Position numbers and translations under genes: made by a program. DNA of 64,000 nucleotides from a virus. Each line of letters opens with the position of its first letter. Within the stretch, counting starts at the first letter, position 1. The notes beneath the pieces are model-generated. The model was given only the letters and a program-made list of their open reading frames with translations, did not search any database and was not told the origin of the DNA. The DNA lies in IMG/VR virus record IMGVR_UViG_3300013131_002268, positions 1-64,000 of that record, one strand, 5' to 3'. Below, in pieces: positions 1 through 10,200 of the stretch.

Positions 1-639
1 AATAGTACTATTAAAATTTAGTTTACCATGATTGAAAATTATAGATTGCTTGTCAACGTCAGGATTTAAATATTTTGGTTTAACTTTAGAATCAAATGAC
101 CTAGTGACAAAATAATTCAAATCACCAAATTCATCATACGATGGTATTATAATCCTGTTATTGTATTTACCTACTGTGGTATATCCAATATCGTAGTGTT
201 TTATTATATTATCGGTAACACCCCTTTTTTTAAGATAATTGATTACCTTATCATACAGGTAGTCTTTGGTGGTGCATTTTGATAATTTCTTATAACCCTC
301 TGGTAATTTTAATACCTCTTCATTTTTATGAGTAACGATTTCCTCATCAAAATCCAGTGATGGTAATAGTAATTTATAGTCTTCTAAATCTTTCTTACTA
401 CCATAAGTTTTAATTAGTTTAAATAGGTTACCGTGTGTGTTGTTGTAACCAGAACAAGCCCAGCATCTATAAACGTTTTTCTTATAATTTACCTCTAGAT
501 TACCCTTACCATCACCTTGTTGCATACCCTTTTCTTCAGAACAAGTGGGACAGTCAAAAGCAATCTGACCAGCCCCGTGATTATGTTTACGGGGGTTGCC
601 AAGCACTGACTCTAATATTTGCGTAACGGAATAAACCAT
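1..639 (-). CDS. DnaG-type DNA primase, N-terminal part (cut by window edge)
   Basis: A reading frame open from an ATG at 639 down to position 1 gives 213 residues with no stop, so the gene continues outside the window. Residues about 33-36 read CPTC and about 67-70 CWAC, a four-cysteine zinc-binding pattern as in the N-terminal domain of DnaG-type primases. A later stretch, RIIIPSYDEFGDL, resembles the start of the primase catalytic region. The enzyme would lay down RNA primers for the DnaB-type helicase encoded at 34608-36017. It is the last gene of a resolvase-thioredoxin-primase run, and its ATG lies 23 bases after the thioredoxin stop. A TATATTTG box ends four bases before the ATG, which may give an almost leaderless mRNA. 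The active-site Toprim part is not visible, so the call rests on the zinc motif and context. Confidence 0.75.
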   Translation of the reverse strand, partial: MVYSVTQILESVLGNPRKHNHGAGQIAFDCPTCSEEKGMQQGDGKGNLEVNYKKNVYRCWACSGYNNTHGNLFKLIKTYGSKKDLEDYKLLLPSLDFDEEIVTHKNEEVLKLPEGYKKLSKCTTKDYLYDKVINYLKKRGVTDNIIKHYDIGYTTVGKYNNRIIIPSYDEFGDLNYFVTRSFDSKVKPKYLNPDVDKQSIIFNHGKLNFNSTI

Positions 640-643
640 AACG

Positions 644-651
644 CAAATATA
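644..651 (-). promoter_or_regulatory. possible -7 box upstream of primase
   Basis: Minus-strand TATATTTG fits the Bacteroidota -7 consensus TAnnTTTG. The upstream -33 TTG is not matched (TTC at that distance). The box ends only four bases before the primase ATG, as at the better promoter at 41827-41857. This may be chance in AT-rich DNA. Confidence 0.25.
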
Positions 652-661
652 CAAAAAATAA

Positions 662-979
662 TTACATTAACGAATCGATTTTAGCTGCTAAGACATTTTT
701 AGGTACCATACCAACTTGAATGTCTTTAACCTCACCATCCTTAAAAAATAGAATTGTTGGTATATTTCTAATACCATATTTCATCGGTGTTAGTGCGTTG
801 GATTCCACATTCATTTTACCAATCACAGCTGTTTCCTCATAATCCTTTGCCAATTCATCGACAATTGGTCCAAGTATCTTACAAGGACCGCACCATGATG
901 CAAAAAAATCAACCATTACAGGTTTATCACTTTTTAACACTAACTCTTCAAAGTTTTCGTCTTTTATTTCTATTGCCAT
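662..979 (-). CDS. trxA: thioredoxin
   Basis: This small thioredoxin carries the active site WCGPC in the context DFFASWCGPCK and the cis-proline loop RNIPTILFF. It ends close to the usual thioredoxin length, 105 residues from the chosen start. The start used is the ATG at 979, which overlaps the stop of the upstream resolvase gene (TAATG). An in-frame ATG at 991 would add four residues inside the resolvase gene. Phage thioredoxins commonly reduce the C-terminal cysteine pair of class I ribonucleotide reductase. The nrdA C-terminal fragment here ends in ECFGCSA, so this is a plausible electron donor for it; that pairing is inferred. A link to DNA polymerase processivity, as for T7, is also possible. 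Confidence 0.95.
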   Translation of the reverse strand: MAIEIKDENFEELVLKSDKPVMVDFFASWCGPCKILGPIVDELAKDYEETAVIGKMNVESNALTPMKYGIRNIPTILFFKDGEVKDIQVGMVPKNVLAAKIDSLM

Positions 980-1623
980 TATATTTTCCATTTACCAGTT
1001 TTATTCATGTAGCCTCTCACCGAACAGAAGGCGTCAGCCATATCATAGTTCTCCTTTTTCAACATTTGTTTTTTATCATACAGCCAAACAACTTTCGGTT
1101 CCAATTCAGCCACTTTTTCCCAAATTACACTTTTCTTATCAACATCATACGGATAATCACCGAATAGTACTGGATTACTTTTTTTAATCGCTTGTTCGGT
1201 TAAAGGTTCACCATTTTTCTTAAACTTACGTTTTTGTAATAATTCTGGAAACCCATAAGCTCTTGAGTCGTATGATGAGATAAATTCTGGCACAACACCT
1301 AAAGTTTCATAAACAGAACGACATATCATACCATTAAATCTTAATAGTGTTGAAACAGTATATACGTTATTCGACCTTAACAGTGGTTCTTCAATAATAA
1401 CTCGACTAATACCAATATCGGCATACTTATTTAAGAATTCATCTTCAAACATATTTGCTTTATCACAAAGTTCCTGAAGTTTTGACTTTGGTGTTGGTTT
1501 AACTTTAGGTGCTACATGGTGTAGTAATTTCAACTCACCTCTATCACCTAAATCCTCAAATAGTGCGATACCAATTGTTTTGGTACTGATATCTAATCCG
1601 AGCACATAATTACTTTCTTCCAT
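979..1623 (-). CDS. RuvC-like Holliday junction resolvase (RNase H fold)
   Basis: The 214-residue protein starts with GLDISTKTIGIALFE, the first strand of an RNase H-like nuclease with catalytic Asp near residue 11. It continues with VIIEEPLL, which gives the second acidic residue, and ends with YDMADAFCSVRGY, which gives the final Asp. This order fits RuvC and poxvirus/phage RuvC-like resolvases. It would cut branched replication and recombination intermediates, the role endonuclease VII plays in T4. The gene lies upstream of thioredoxin and primase with one-base stop/start coupling, so it belongs to the replication-recombination set although structural genes precede it. Another RNase H-fold nuclease role cannot be excluded. 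Confidence 0.75.
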   Translation of the reverse strand: MEESNYVLGLDISTKTIGIALFEDLGDRGELKLLHHVAPKVKPTPKSKLQELCDKANMFEDEFLNKYADIGISRVIIEEPLLRSNNVYTVSTLLRFNGMICRSVYETLGVVPEFISSYDSRAYGFPELLQKRKFKKNGEPLTEQAIKKSNPVLFGDYPYDVDKKSVIWEKVAELEPKVVWLYDKKQMLKKENYDMADAFCSVRGYMNKTGKWKI

Positions 1624-1670
1624 TATATCGTTTTTTTTTTAATTATAATGGGGTTTAAGTTAATGTAAAG

Positions 1671-2867
1671 TTAAACTGATATTCTTACAGCAAGTACTTT
1701 AAGTTCATTTACAGTTTTAGTTATGTGTTGGTTAGTTTTACCGTAGGCAATAAGATTATTTGCCGCATCATATAAACCGATTTCAGATACTCTAGGAACA
1801 TCACCCTTTGTGAACGTTCTATTATTTGAACTTCCAAATTCACCTTTACCAGCAATACAGATTATTTCTTGATTTACCACAGTGGCTACACTATTAAACG
1901 TGCATGTGGATGCACTGGCATTTGACGCTGTAAAATCGTTAACTATTGTTGGGTCTGTTATAACAACGAAACCTTTATCCAAAAATGCAATACCAACGGC
2001 TGTATCGGCAGTGTAACCAAGCGATGAGTTAGTTCTTAGATTATATCTTTCTTTACCATTGGCCGAGAACGGTTTAATTGTTCCGTAACCAGTTGCCCAT
2101 GATTTTGAAGCATCACCGTTAGGTTTTTTAATTTGGTCTGAGAACATGAACGCATAGTTCGGGTTGAAGTATGTTGTTTGTTCTGATGTTTCAACGTATT
2201 GATTATCATCAGCGCTGGCTGATGTCGTTTTTCTTTGGAAAGTGCTATATAAACTATACGTACCACCAGTTGTGCCAGATATTGTCAATCTAATTGATTT
2301 ACCATCTAATAAGTCACCGTATTGGTCGTTTGGTACCCCAATCACCAATATTCTATCTGTGGCAAAGCCACTTAATGCTGTGTCAGCCCAACCCCCACGA
2401 TTAAACGTTGTTCCAGTATACCTTAGTTTCTCAGAATTACTTATTGGTAAATTGAAGGTGTTATATAAATTCACTAAACTGTCAGTTGTTCCAGCTGATA
2501 GATAAATGGTATCATGTGAAAGGCTGGTTCCAGTTACTGTTGTTGTACCTATACTTTCATTTGAGACAACCAATCTAGAAGAGTTGGCTTCAACATTTTT
2601 ATATGGGTTTGAGCCTAATAAAAATAGATTACTCTTAATCCCAGTATTCTGTGCAACACCGTTATTTGTCACACCGCTTGAACTGGTAAGGTCACCACCA
2701 TAACCAGGTACTTCACCTGTACTTAAAGTTAGTGTTGCATTGTAATTCGCATCTGAATCACCTAATGAAAATTTAGTGATTAGATTATTAGTGCTAGTTA
2801 TTAACCTTTGTCTACCCAAAGGTGTGAATTTAGCGGTTAATACTGTTGTTGAATTATTGAATCCCAT
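1671..2867 (-). CDS. tail fibre/collar-type structural protein, paralogue of the next gene
   Basis: The 398-residue product starts with TAKFTPLGRQRLIT followed by FSLGDSDANY, and ends with RVSEIGLYDAANNLIAYGK. The upstream 711-residue protein has the same two blocks (LTETGREKLAS, AIGDSEINY and RVSEVGVYDSNRELVVVGK), so the two share conserved ends and a variable middle. This layout resembles phage tail-collar fibre proteins of the DUF3751/P2 gpH type, in which the N-terminus joins the baseplate and a terminal block closes the module. The middle is rich in Ser, Thr, Asn and Gly and is probably beta-structured. The stop of the 711-residue gene directly precedes this ATG, so the pair is co-transcribed. 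A role in attachment is inferred. Confidence 0.55.
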   Translation of the reverse strand: MGFNNSTTVLTAKFTPLGRQRLITSTNNLITKFSLGDSDANYNATLTLSTGEVPGYGGDLTSSSGVTNNGVAQNTGIKSNLFLLGSNPYKNVEANSSRLVVSNESIGTTTVTGTSLSHDTIYLSAGTTDSLVNLYNTFNLPISNSEKLRYTGTTFNRGGWADTALSGFATDRILVIGVPNDQYGDLLDGKSIRLTISGTTGGTYSLYSTFQRKTTSASADDNQYVETSEQTTYFNPNYAFMFSDQIKKPNGDASKSWATGYGTIKPFSANGKERYNLRTNSSLGYTADTAVGIAFLDKGFVVITDPTIVNDFTASNASASTCTFNSVATVVNQEIICIAGKGEFGSSNNRTFTKGDVPRVSEIGLYDAANNLIAYGKTNQHITKTVNELKVLAVRISV

Positions 2868-5003
2868 TTAAAAATCGATTGAAAGTTCAAGTGTTATTAC
2901 GTCTGAGTCTGTTAATAAGACTGGTTTACTTAATTTACCGACAACAACCAATTCCCTGTTTGAATCGTATACACCAACTTCACTAACCCTTATATCAGGT
3001 TGATTAGGGTCGGTTGTTCTAGTTGGATTACTGGTAAAATTAAATTGATTGGCATCTACCGTAACTCTGAATATTGTTTTGTATATTGTTGCACCTATGA
3101 ATGTATTAAGATTACCATAAAAGAATCTTTCATCACCAAACTGTAATCCAGATGAATTTGAATTCAGTGGTAGATTCAACGTATTGATTATATTAAAATA
3201 TTGTGTGCTACCAGTCGCAACGTTCTGGTCAATCAAGAAACCGTTCGTTGTTGGATTTTGATTTTCCAAAGCAACAGGGTCAATTGTTTCACCAGCATTG
3301 GTTGTTATAGCTGTTGATGTAAAATCATACACATTCCATTGGTTTGTTAATGGTCTATCTTCTGGATTCTCAACAATTTGCCATAATACTTTAAAGTTTC
3401 TAGCATAGAAACCTAAACCGTCATACGATGGGTCTTCAACCTTTCTCATATAAGGTAACAAATCAACCTCAGATATTCTGAATTCAACATCTTTAGATGT
3501 TGGTGTTGTATTTGTCATTTTGGTATAATATTGACAATTTATAGGTGTTGTTATACCTGTTGTTGTTGCACCACTTAAATCATTATCCAAAATATATGTA
3601 ATATACATTGTTCTATCTGAAGGTAATGTACCGCCAGTTGATGACGATGCTGGTGCCTTTAGATTTGCAGCCAATGGTGGTAATGTCCAATTTCTATTCG
3701 CTTTATATGACATTGCCATAACAATTTCATCATCATCAATAACAACCATTTTAAGTTGTGGGAATACTCTACCGACTTGTTGTGGTACACCAGATACTTT
3801 AGTTGGGTCTTCAATCAAAGGAACATATTCAATTTGACTATTAGGTACCAATTGTGTCGCACCACTTGCAATGAAACGCATACCCATTATTGTACCAGAA
3901 CCAGTTGAATAATTTCTTCTGTGGTACATTATATCTGGCATATCTAATGTCAATGTTTTATTATTTGTTGTATCTATATAAAAGAATTCACCATAAACAT
4001 TTGACACCGTATTATTTGTGTAATGTAGTATTGATATGGATTTTCTAACGGTATCTAAAACTGATTGACCTGGTACTTCACAAAGAATATCATTTAACGT
4101 TGGGTCTTCTTCACAATCATACCAGAAATATGGATATTTTTGACCTAAATAATCAAATGAACCAAAATCCCAATAGTGTTCATAAGTCGTTCCAGAGTCA
4201 AAACCAGCAGGGTCTTCACACCAAACGTTATTCATATTCCAAATAGGCACATCACTACATGACACACCACAGCAACTATCAAAACTTAGTGTACCATTAT
4301 CCCAATATGGCGCAGTATTGCTACCATAAATATCCCAAACTTGGCCACTTGGATAAACAATTACCTGTGTTGTACCACAGTCACCGCTTAGGTTTGGTAA
4401 ATCTCTATCAACAACAATATCACTTGCTGTTGCACCAGTTCCTGTGATTTGAAACCAAAGATTTGGCATTGGTAATGTATTTGCAAAATTGGTTTGACCA
4501 GTTAAGGTACAATTACCAACTTTCATTAAAATCAAATCACCGATACTGAATGTTAGACCAGTAATATTAACTGAAGTACCACCAGTTAATGATGTGTTAT
4601 TAATTACTTGCGAACTTACAATGTATGTTGAGCTACTTAATGTTGTGAAAGTTCCACCACTATTATTGAAAAACCCTCTTTCATCAGCTTGATTATTAAC
4701 AACAGCTTTAACAACCTCAATATTAGCGCCTTGCATAGCATTAAGATTTGTCTGGTTATCCTTAGTGATAAAGTATTTAAAATTAGGTTGTCTATCTTTT
4801 GGTCTTAAAATCCTTGCTGGGTCTGTAACATTTGAATAAATCCCAGACTGATTATCATATAATTCTTCCCTAACATAGTTGATTTCAGAATCTCCGATTG
4901 CCCAATAAGAAAAGTTTAAATTACCAGATGCTAATTTTTCACGACCAGTTTCTGTCAGTTTAATACTAACAAACGGTGATGTGTTATTGATTATATAGCT
5001 CAT
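2868..5003 (-). CDS. large tail fibre/collar-type structural protein with Cys-rich insert
   Basis: The 711-residue product has the N-terminal block LTETGREKLAS...AIGDSEINY and the C-terminal block RVSEVGVYDSNRELVVVGKL, both shared with the shorter gene downstream. About 200-300 residues in is a Cys- and Trp-rich insert (DSCCGVSC, NNVWCEDP, FWYDCEEDP) that the shorter paralogue lacks. The likely role is an adhesin or fibre attached to the baseplate, as in DUF3751-type collar fibres. The insert could be disulphide-linked or metal-bound, which is not decidable here. A TATTTA box at 5029-5034 lies 25 bases upstream of the ATG. The gene follows a 50-base gap after the 645-residue protein and runs directly into 1671-2867. 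Confidence 0.5.
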   Translation of the reverse strand: MSYIINNTSPFVSIKLTETGREKLASGNLNFSYWAIGDSEINYVREELYDNQSGIYSNVTDPARILRPKDRQPNFKYFITKDNQTNLNAMQGANIEVVKAVVNNQADERGFFNNSGGTFTTLSSSTYIVSSQVINNTSLTGGTSVNITGLTFSIGDLILMKVGNCTLTGQTNFANTLPMPNLWFQITGTGATASDIVVDRDLPNLSGDCGTTQVIVYPSGQVWDIYGSNTAPYWDNGTLSFDSCCGVSCSDVPIWNMNNVWCEDPAGFDSGTTYEHYWDFGSFDYLGQKYPYFWYDCEEDPTLNDILCEVPGQSVLDTVRKSISILHYTNNTVSNVYGEFFYIDTTNNKTLTLDMPDIMYHRRNYSTGSGTIMGMRFIASGATQLVPNSQIEYVPLIEDPTKVSGVPQQVGRVFPQLKMVVIDDDEIVMAMSYKANRNWTLPPLAANLKAPASSSTGGTLPSDRTMYITYILDNDLSGATTTGITTPINCQYYTKMTNTTPTSKDVEFRISEVDLLPYMRKVEDPSYDGLGFYARNFKVLWQIVENPEDRPLTNQWNVYDFTSTAITTNAGETIDPVALENQNPTTNGFLIDQNVATGSTQYFNIINTLNLPLNSNSSGLQFGDERFFYGNLNTFIGATIYKTIFRVTVDANQFNFTSNPTRTTDPNQPDIRVSEVGVYDSNRELVVVGKLSKPVLLTDSDVITLELSIDF

Positions 5004-5028
5004 TTCTTTTTATTTTATAGTTTATTTA

Positions 5029-5034
5029 TAAATA
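5029..5034 (-). promoter_or_regulatory. candidate late promoter box (TATTTA)
   Basis: The minus strand reads ACTATTTATAAATAAAC here, 25 bases before the ATG at 5003. The same TATTTA core recurs upstream of many structural genes. The T4 late box TATAAATA is also present in this palindromic stretch. Assignment as a promoter is inferred from recurrence only. Confidence 0.35.
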
Positions 5035-5053
5035 GTCATTTGTCAATAATTCA

Positions 5054-6991
5054 TCAATAGGAATTAATTGAATTGTATCTAATTGTTATAGGTATCGTTT
5101 CACTGTACGCTTCGCTTATTATTTTATCACCACACATGGTTCGATATTCCTTAGTATTCTTCACTCGATAATACTGTACAGTATTAACATCACCACTGAA
5201 TGTTACATAGCTTGAATAATTATGTTGATTTGTAACATAATCAGTTGTCGCGCTTTGCGTTATGGCACTAAACGATTTAAAATTGGCAACCTCCAATGTG
5301 AAGAATCCGTTAGATTCTTGTGGAGCGTTATCAATCGTCCAATTAATTTGGTGGGTTGCTGTATAAATATCGTCTGATACATTTGCCAATGAATTATAAT
5401 AGATGTTTATTACATCACCAGAAAATATAGCACCTTGTAATATTATTCTATTATCAACTGACGTTGACCTATAATAATCAATGTTATTGGCCAATGTAGC
5501 ACCATTTATTGTTACGTATATGTCATTTCCTGTTGCTGGTGGAAGTTCGGTATATAATTCGTATTTACCCGTTGTCGTATTATAATAAACGTTGTTATCA
5601 CCTTGACCACCAGTGGCGCCAGATACTATTGGGAAATCAATATCAATAATTTCATACTTGAAGTTATTGGAATCGCCATTTTGTACAAAGGCGTATGTTA
5701 ACACATCACCTGTCGTGGTACCAGTAAATAATTCAAGAACCTTAACGGTTCGACCAGTTTGGTTGGTTGATGCCGATAACGTATAATCTAAGTCCTCATT
5801 TAAAACCTCACCATTAAGTGAAATTAATACATCACCATTTATGTCAGAACCAAGAACATATGTTGTACCAGTATTACAAATTGTTGTTGCTGTCGTTGCG
5901 CTTTGGCATGTAATATATTCACTTATTACCCTTAATGTACCCAATTGGGACGTAGTTGGTGCCGTTAAACTGATATTTGGTGTATCAGCTTTATAATTTG
6001 CGCTGAAATACCAATCTCTAAAACTAAGTCGATTATAATATCTATTATCACTACCGAACTTATAGTCTGAAGTATCTATTTGTTGACCCAATCGTTTACC
6101 ATAATCAGTAAGAACATCACCTAAAAAATAACCTTTAATCAAGTAATCGCCATCCAAATTCAAAGAACTATATGGTATTTTTTGATTTAAAATATAATCA
6201 CCGCCCTTATCAATTGAGAAAGCATTTTTATCGAAATAACCAGCATTATATAGTACAGGTTTTCTAAAATTACCTGAAGCTGGGAAATATTTATAAACTT
6301 CGTATCTGAATTTTAAGTTTCTTGAGTTAGTAAAACCACTGAATTGTGAAGAAGAGAATTTAAACTCAAAGTCAAATTCGGTACCACCAGTAACTCTGTC
6401 TATAACATATACACCCGTTGAACCACTATCTAATACTGGATATGTAGCACTACCAATGCTAATACACGAGTTTGAGCATGTTCCACCTGTACAAAACGCA
6501 CCATCATCGAAAAAATATAAATCAACACATAATGATACTGTTAGTCCACTTGCTCCATATGGTTTTCTTATATTGTATAATAAACTATCAGAATAATAAT
6601 CATACCCCAAAGTTGAAAAGGTATTGTTAAGTGCATTACTTAAAGCTGTGTCTGTTGGTGTGTCACCGCTATAAGTGTTACCAGTCCAAAAACCAGTTCC
6701 ACCAGTATAAACGGTCGTTCCATTTTCAGCTACATTAACTCTCCAAACCGAATAATCAAAACATGTTGCTGAAATTGTACACGCAGTGGTTGCTGCTGAT
6801 AATATATTTGTGTAGGGCGTTCCGCTGAAATCAATTGAATTGTAAATACAATTACCTGTGGTTGTACCAGTTACCTCAAAAATTGGTGGTGTGAATATAT
6901 CAATATCAGAACTACAAGAAACATTATATATTGATTTGTTTCTTATACATTCAATCGGTGAGCTAATATATGTCCTTTCTTGATATCTCAT
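5054..6991 (-). CDS. virion structural protein with repeated beta modules
   Basis: The 645-residue protein is of unrecognised family. The C-terminal third holds two similar modules: VLISLNGEVLNEDLDYTL... followed by GDVLTYAF, and IYVTINGATLANNIDYY... followed by GDVINIYY. These look like tandem beta-sandwich repeats of the kind found in phage fibres and whiskers. The N-terminal half is Cys-, Thr- and Gly-rich (FCTGGTCSNSC). Its ATG overlaps the stop of the 81-residue gene upstream (TAATG). Position within the baseplate cluster suggests a tail appendage. No enzyme motif was found. Confidence 0.5.
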   Translation of the reverse strand: MRYQERTYISSPIECIRNKSIYNVSCSSDIDIFTPPIFEVTGTTTGNCIYNSIDFSGTPYTNILSAATTACTISATCFDYSVWRVNVAENGTTVYTGGTGFWTGNTYSGDTPTDTALSNALNNTFSTLGYDYYSDSLLYNIRKPYGASGLTVSLCVDLYFFDDGAFCTGGTCSNSCISIGSATYPVLDSGSTGVYVIDRVTGGTEFDFEFKFSSSQFSGFTNSRNLKFRYEVYKYFPASGNFRKPVLYNAGYFDKNAFSIDKGGDYILNQKIPYSSLNLDGDYLIKGYFLGDVLTDYGKRLGQQIDTSDYKFGSDNRYYNRLSFRDWYFSANYKADTPNISLTAPTTSQLGTLRVISEYITCQSATTATTICNTGTTYVLGSDINGDVLISLNGEVLNEDLDYTLSASTNQTGRTVKVLELFTGTTTGDVLTYAFVQNGDSNNFKYEIIDIDFPIVSGATGGQGDNNVYYNTTTGKYELYTELPPATGNDIYVTINGATLANNIDYYRSTSVDNRIILQGAIFSGDVINIYYNSLANVSDDIYTATHQINWTIDNAPQESNGFFTLEVANFKSFSAITQSATTDYVTNQHNYSSYVTFSGDVNTVQYYRVKNTKEYRTMCGDKIISEAYSETIPITIRYNSINSY

Positions 6992-7236
6992 TAATATGAC
7001 ACTTCTAATTCTATTATCCTTCTATTTATATTTGTAAGTAGGCCAAAAGTTGTGTTTTTTGGTATATTTTCCAATGGTGCTTCAACCTTACTATAATCTT
7101 GTTGGTATACATAAAGTCTAAGTACGTTGAAATAATCACCTTCACCGAATTCACCTTCAAGACCTCTTATGTATCTTGTTTCAGCCGTTTCTGGGTCGTA
7201 TATAACTCCAACTATATTTCTAACTAATTTTGGCAT
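6991..7236 (-). CDS. small conserved baseplate-cluster protein
   Basis: The 81-residue protein (start MPKLVRNIVGVIYDPETAET) is of unrecognised family. It has no membrane segment or cysteine. It is coupled to both neighbours: its stop overlaps the next ATG by one base, and it starts four bases after the preceding gene's stop. Such tight packing between two large structural genes makes it a real gene, perhaps a minor virion protein or a chaperone for a neighbour. Confidence 0.6.
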   Translation of the reverse strand: MPKLVRNIVGVIYDPETAETRYIRGLEGEFGEGDYFNVLRLYVYQQDYSKVEAPLENIPKNTTFGLLTNINRRIIELEVSY

Positions 7237-7240
7237 TTTA

Positions 7241-10200
7241 TTATTCGGCTATTAAATTATTACCGTTATTATTATTTATATTAGTGCTAAATATTGATAC
7301 CGTACCAACAAATTCAGAACCGCAGTCCCCATTATAATAATAAATATCACTACACTCCTCGTAAGCCTTGCAAATACCATCATCAGATAAAGTATATAAC
7401 TGTACATCTACTGTGTCACCTGATGTGTTATTTGGTGTCATTGAAGTATGTCTCATTGGCAGTGTACCACTGTAATATCTATTAGGATTACATGGGAATA
7501 CTGAACCACTTCTATATTTGAACTTCTCTTGGTCGTATAGTGTGTTACCATAAATATAATTTGCCGTCCATATTGTCGTACTAGGTATTACCTGTTCAAT
7601 CAAATCAACCCAATAATTACCAATCAAATCAGAAAACTCAATCATTGTTTGGTAAGTAAATTGTGAACTTAAAGTCTCACAATATTCCGTTGAATTCATA
7701 TAACGGTGATATAATGCGTTTAATGTTGGGTATCCAGAAGATATTTTTCTACATCTAACGTTTATCAATTCGCTACTTAATATGTCGTTGAATTGTGTTA
7801 CGGTGGTTAACCCTGTTATGCTTGAGGTTAATAACTCATTGTAATCAGTGCAATGCTCGTCACTGCATTGCTTTATTAAACATTTTTGACAGTCTTGGTC
7901 CCACCTTAGGTTTGCTAAATGTCTACCAAGATACAATTCATTCTCAACGTGCCTTAAACCTTCGTTGTATGCAATACAACAATCTTCAGTTACAATATCT
8001 GTATAGTTAATTGTTGTTGATGTTACACCAGATTGTGTTATCTGTTGAAAAACCCCCAAACTGCCGTCTGGCATACCAGCTAACCAAAAACCATCAAATG
8101 TCGTTGGACTTGAGTCTGTATCAAACTTATAAATCCACGAACAATCAGTTTCTTCGATTTCAAAACCACCAGTTATTGATGTCGAACCAGTTATTGCGTT
8201 ATACACATTATTACATGGACTGGTGTCAATCAATCTGATTGGTCTAACTCTAGTGTTTTTTGCGAAAAAACTACCATTAGCGGTGTTTGCTGTCAATACA
8301 TTATTACAGGTATCTAATACGTAAATTTCATTTGGATTAATGTATGTTGAACTCCAATATGCTATTGGTAAGTTTGGACATGTTACTGAAACTGTTAATT
8401 CGCTTGGTAGTGCATTATTGATTTCTAATAGTTCATTAGCACTAGGTAAAAACCAATCATTATATCCACCAAAAGAATAAGTATCAGCTGTGTATGCGGC
8501 TGGATATTGTTGTGGTAACGTACCATTATTATTCAATATGTACTCAGTGTTTAGTTGCCCATAACCAATACCCATTTCAGTCGGTGCTGGAAATATTGGT
8601 GGATAAATACCAAGTGACCAATTAAAATCATAGTTAGTTATTACATCGAAATATGATAAGTCATTTGGACCAACTTCTAACGCTCTACAAGGATTATTTG
8701 GGTCAACCCAAAATACCGTACCGCCAGCTGGACCTGTATCACCTACAGCCCACGTACAGCCACTATAAGATTCAGTTGGTGGTAATGATATTGTTTCACC
8801 AGTTATTGATGTACCGCTTATACCATCCAAATTACAACAACATGTTGTTGCTGTTAATCCAGTTGTTGATGATGAGTAACACGGTTCTAATATACATGGA
8901 TTATCATTAACATAACACCAAACATCGGTTTCTATGGCATTATCAATCGCAATATTTAAATCAGTTTCTTTAGTGTTGATTACCAATCTGTAATTGTTAA
9001 CGTCATATTCCGTTTCACGCATTGATAAATCAAAAGTTCTGTGAACTGGTGATTCAATCGCAGTCCATGATTTTTTATTATCAACCACCCGTTTTAGATT
9101 GAAAGCTGGGTTTTCTGAAACAAAAATATCATCATTTACCTTTCGTTCACAAACTTTATTTATTTCAATTCTATCAATCAATATTGAAAAATCGATACAA
9201 CTATTAAGAACTTGTACACTTAAGTTAATAGCTTGATTCGTAATACCACTAATTACAGCTGGGTCACTTATTCTAGTTTCAAATGTTAACCAATTAGAAT
9301 CGAAATAATTTTCACCAATTAGATTAATTAATTCTTGATAATTTTGACCTCTGGTTGTTCCAGTTAATAAATCTTGTTCATTCGCTTGAGCAATTAATTG
9401 GTCAACTATTATATTTGCAAAATCATTACATGCGGTATCAGTACAGTCGATACCATTATAGTTCGGTATGTATAAACCACTATTAAAATTATTAATTAAG
9501 TATGTTAATAGATTGCCTTCACCGATATTGAAGAATGTTTCTGAATAAATTGAATCCACCAATTGTTCATATTGTGGATTCTGTATGTCGATTGACATTC
9601 CAATCTCAAGGTTTTCTAAAGTTTCAATTTCAGTTAAACAAGAGTTTGGATTATCGGCCAATAATTGATTTATCGCAGCTTGTGCTGTTATAATAACCTG
9701 TTCTTCAGTATCTATTATATTTTGCCAATATTGATTTGTTTGTATCCAATTATATGTTTCATACATTAAATTAGAACCGTCACTACAAATATCATAATAA
9801 AGCCCTTGTGGTTCTGGTTCATTGGCGACCTCATAGAATGTTCCAGATATATTTAATAATTCATTACCATTATTATCATAATATTCACCATTCAAATAAC
9901 TATTAAAATCATATTCGGTACTATTATTCATTAATATTTCCAATAGACCTACACCAGCTTCTGTTAAGCATAGATATATTGTACCTTCTTGTGTTTCATA
10001 AGGTAAAACATTATTGAATTGACCAACATTTTCAGTTAAAGCCGATTGCGCTATTGCTATTTGTGTTGTTGCTGAAGCGATTTGGTTATTATGAAATTCT
10101 ATTTGTTGATTAAATGTTCTACCAGATATACCAGTTATTGTGTCACAATTAAATTTAAATAGATATTCAAACTTTACGTCAAGAACGCATCGTTCGCCCT

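Noticed and set aside
8230-8750. Diversity-generating retroelement
   Set aside because: A lectin-like target is present, but no reverse transcriptase or template repeat was found in the window.
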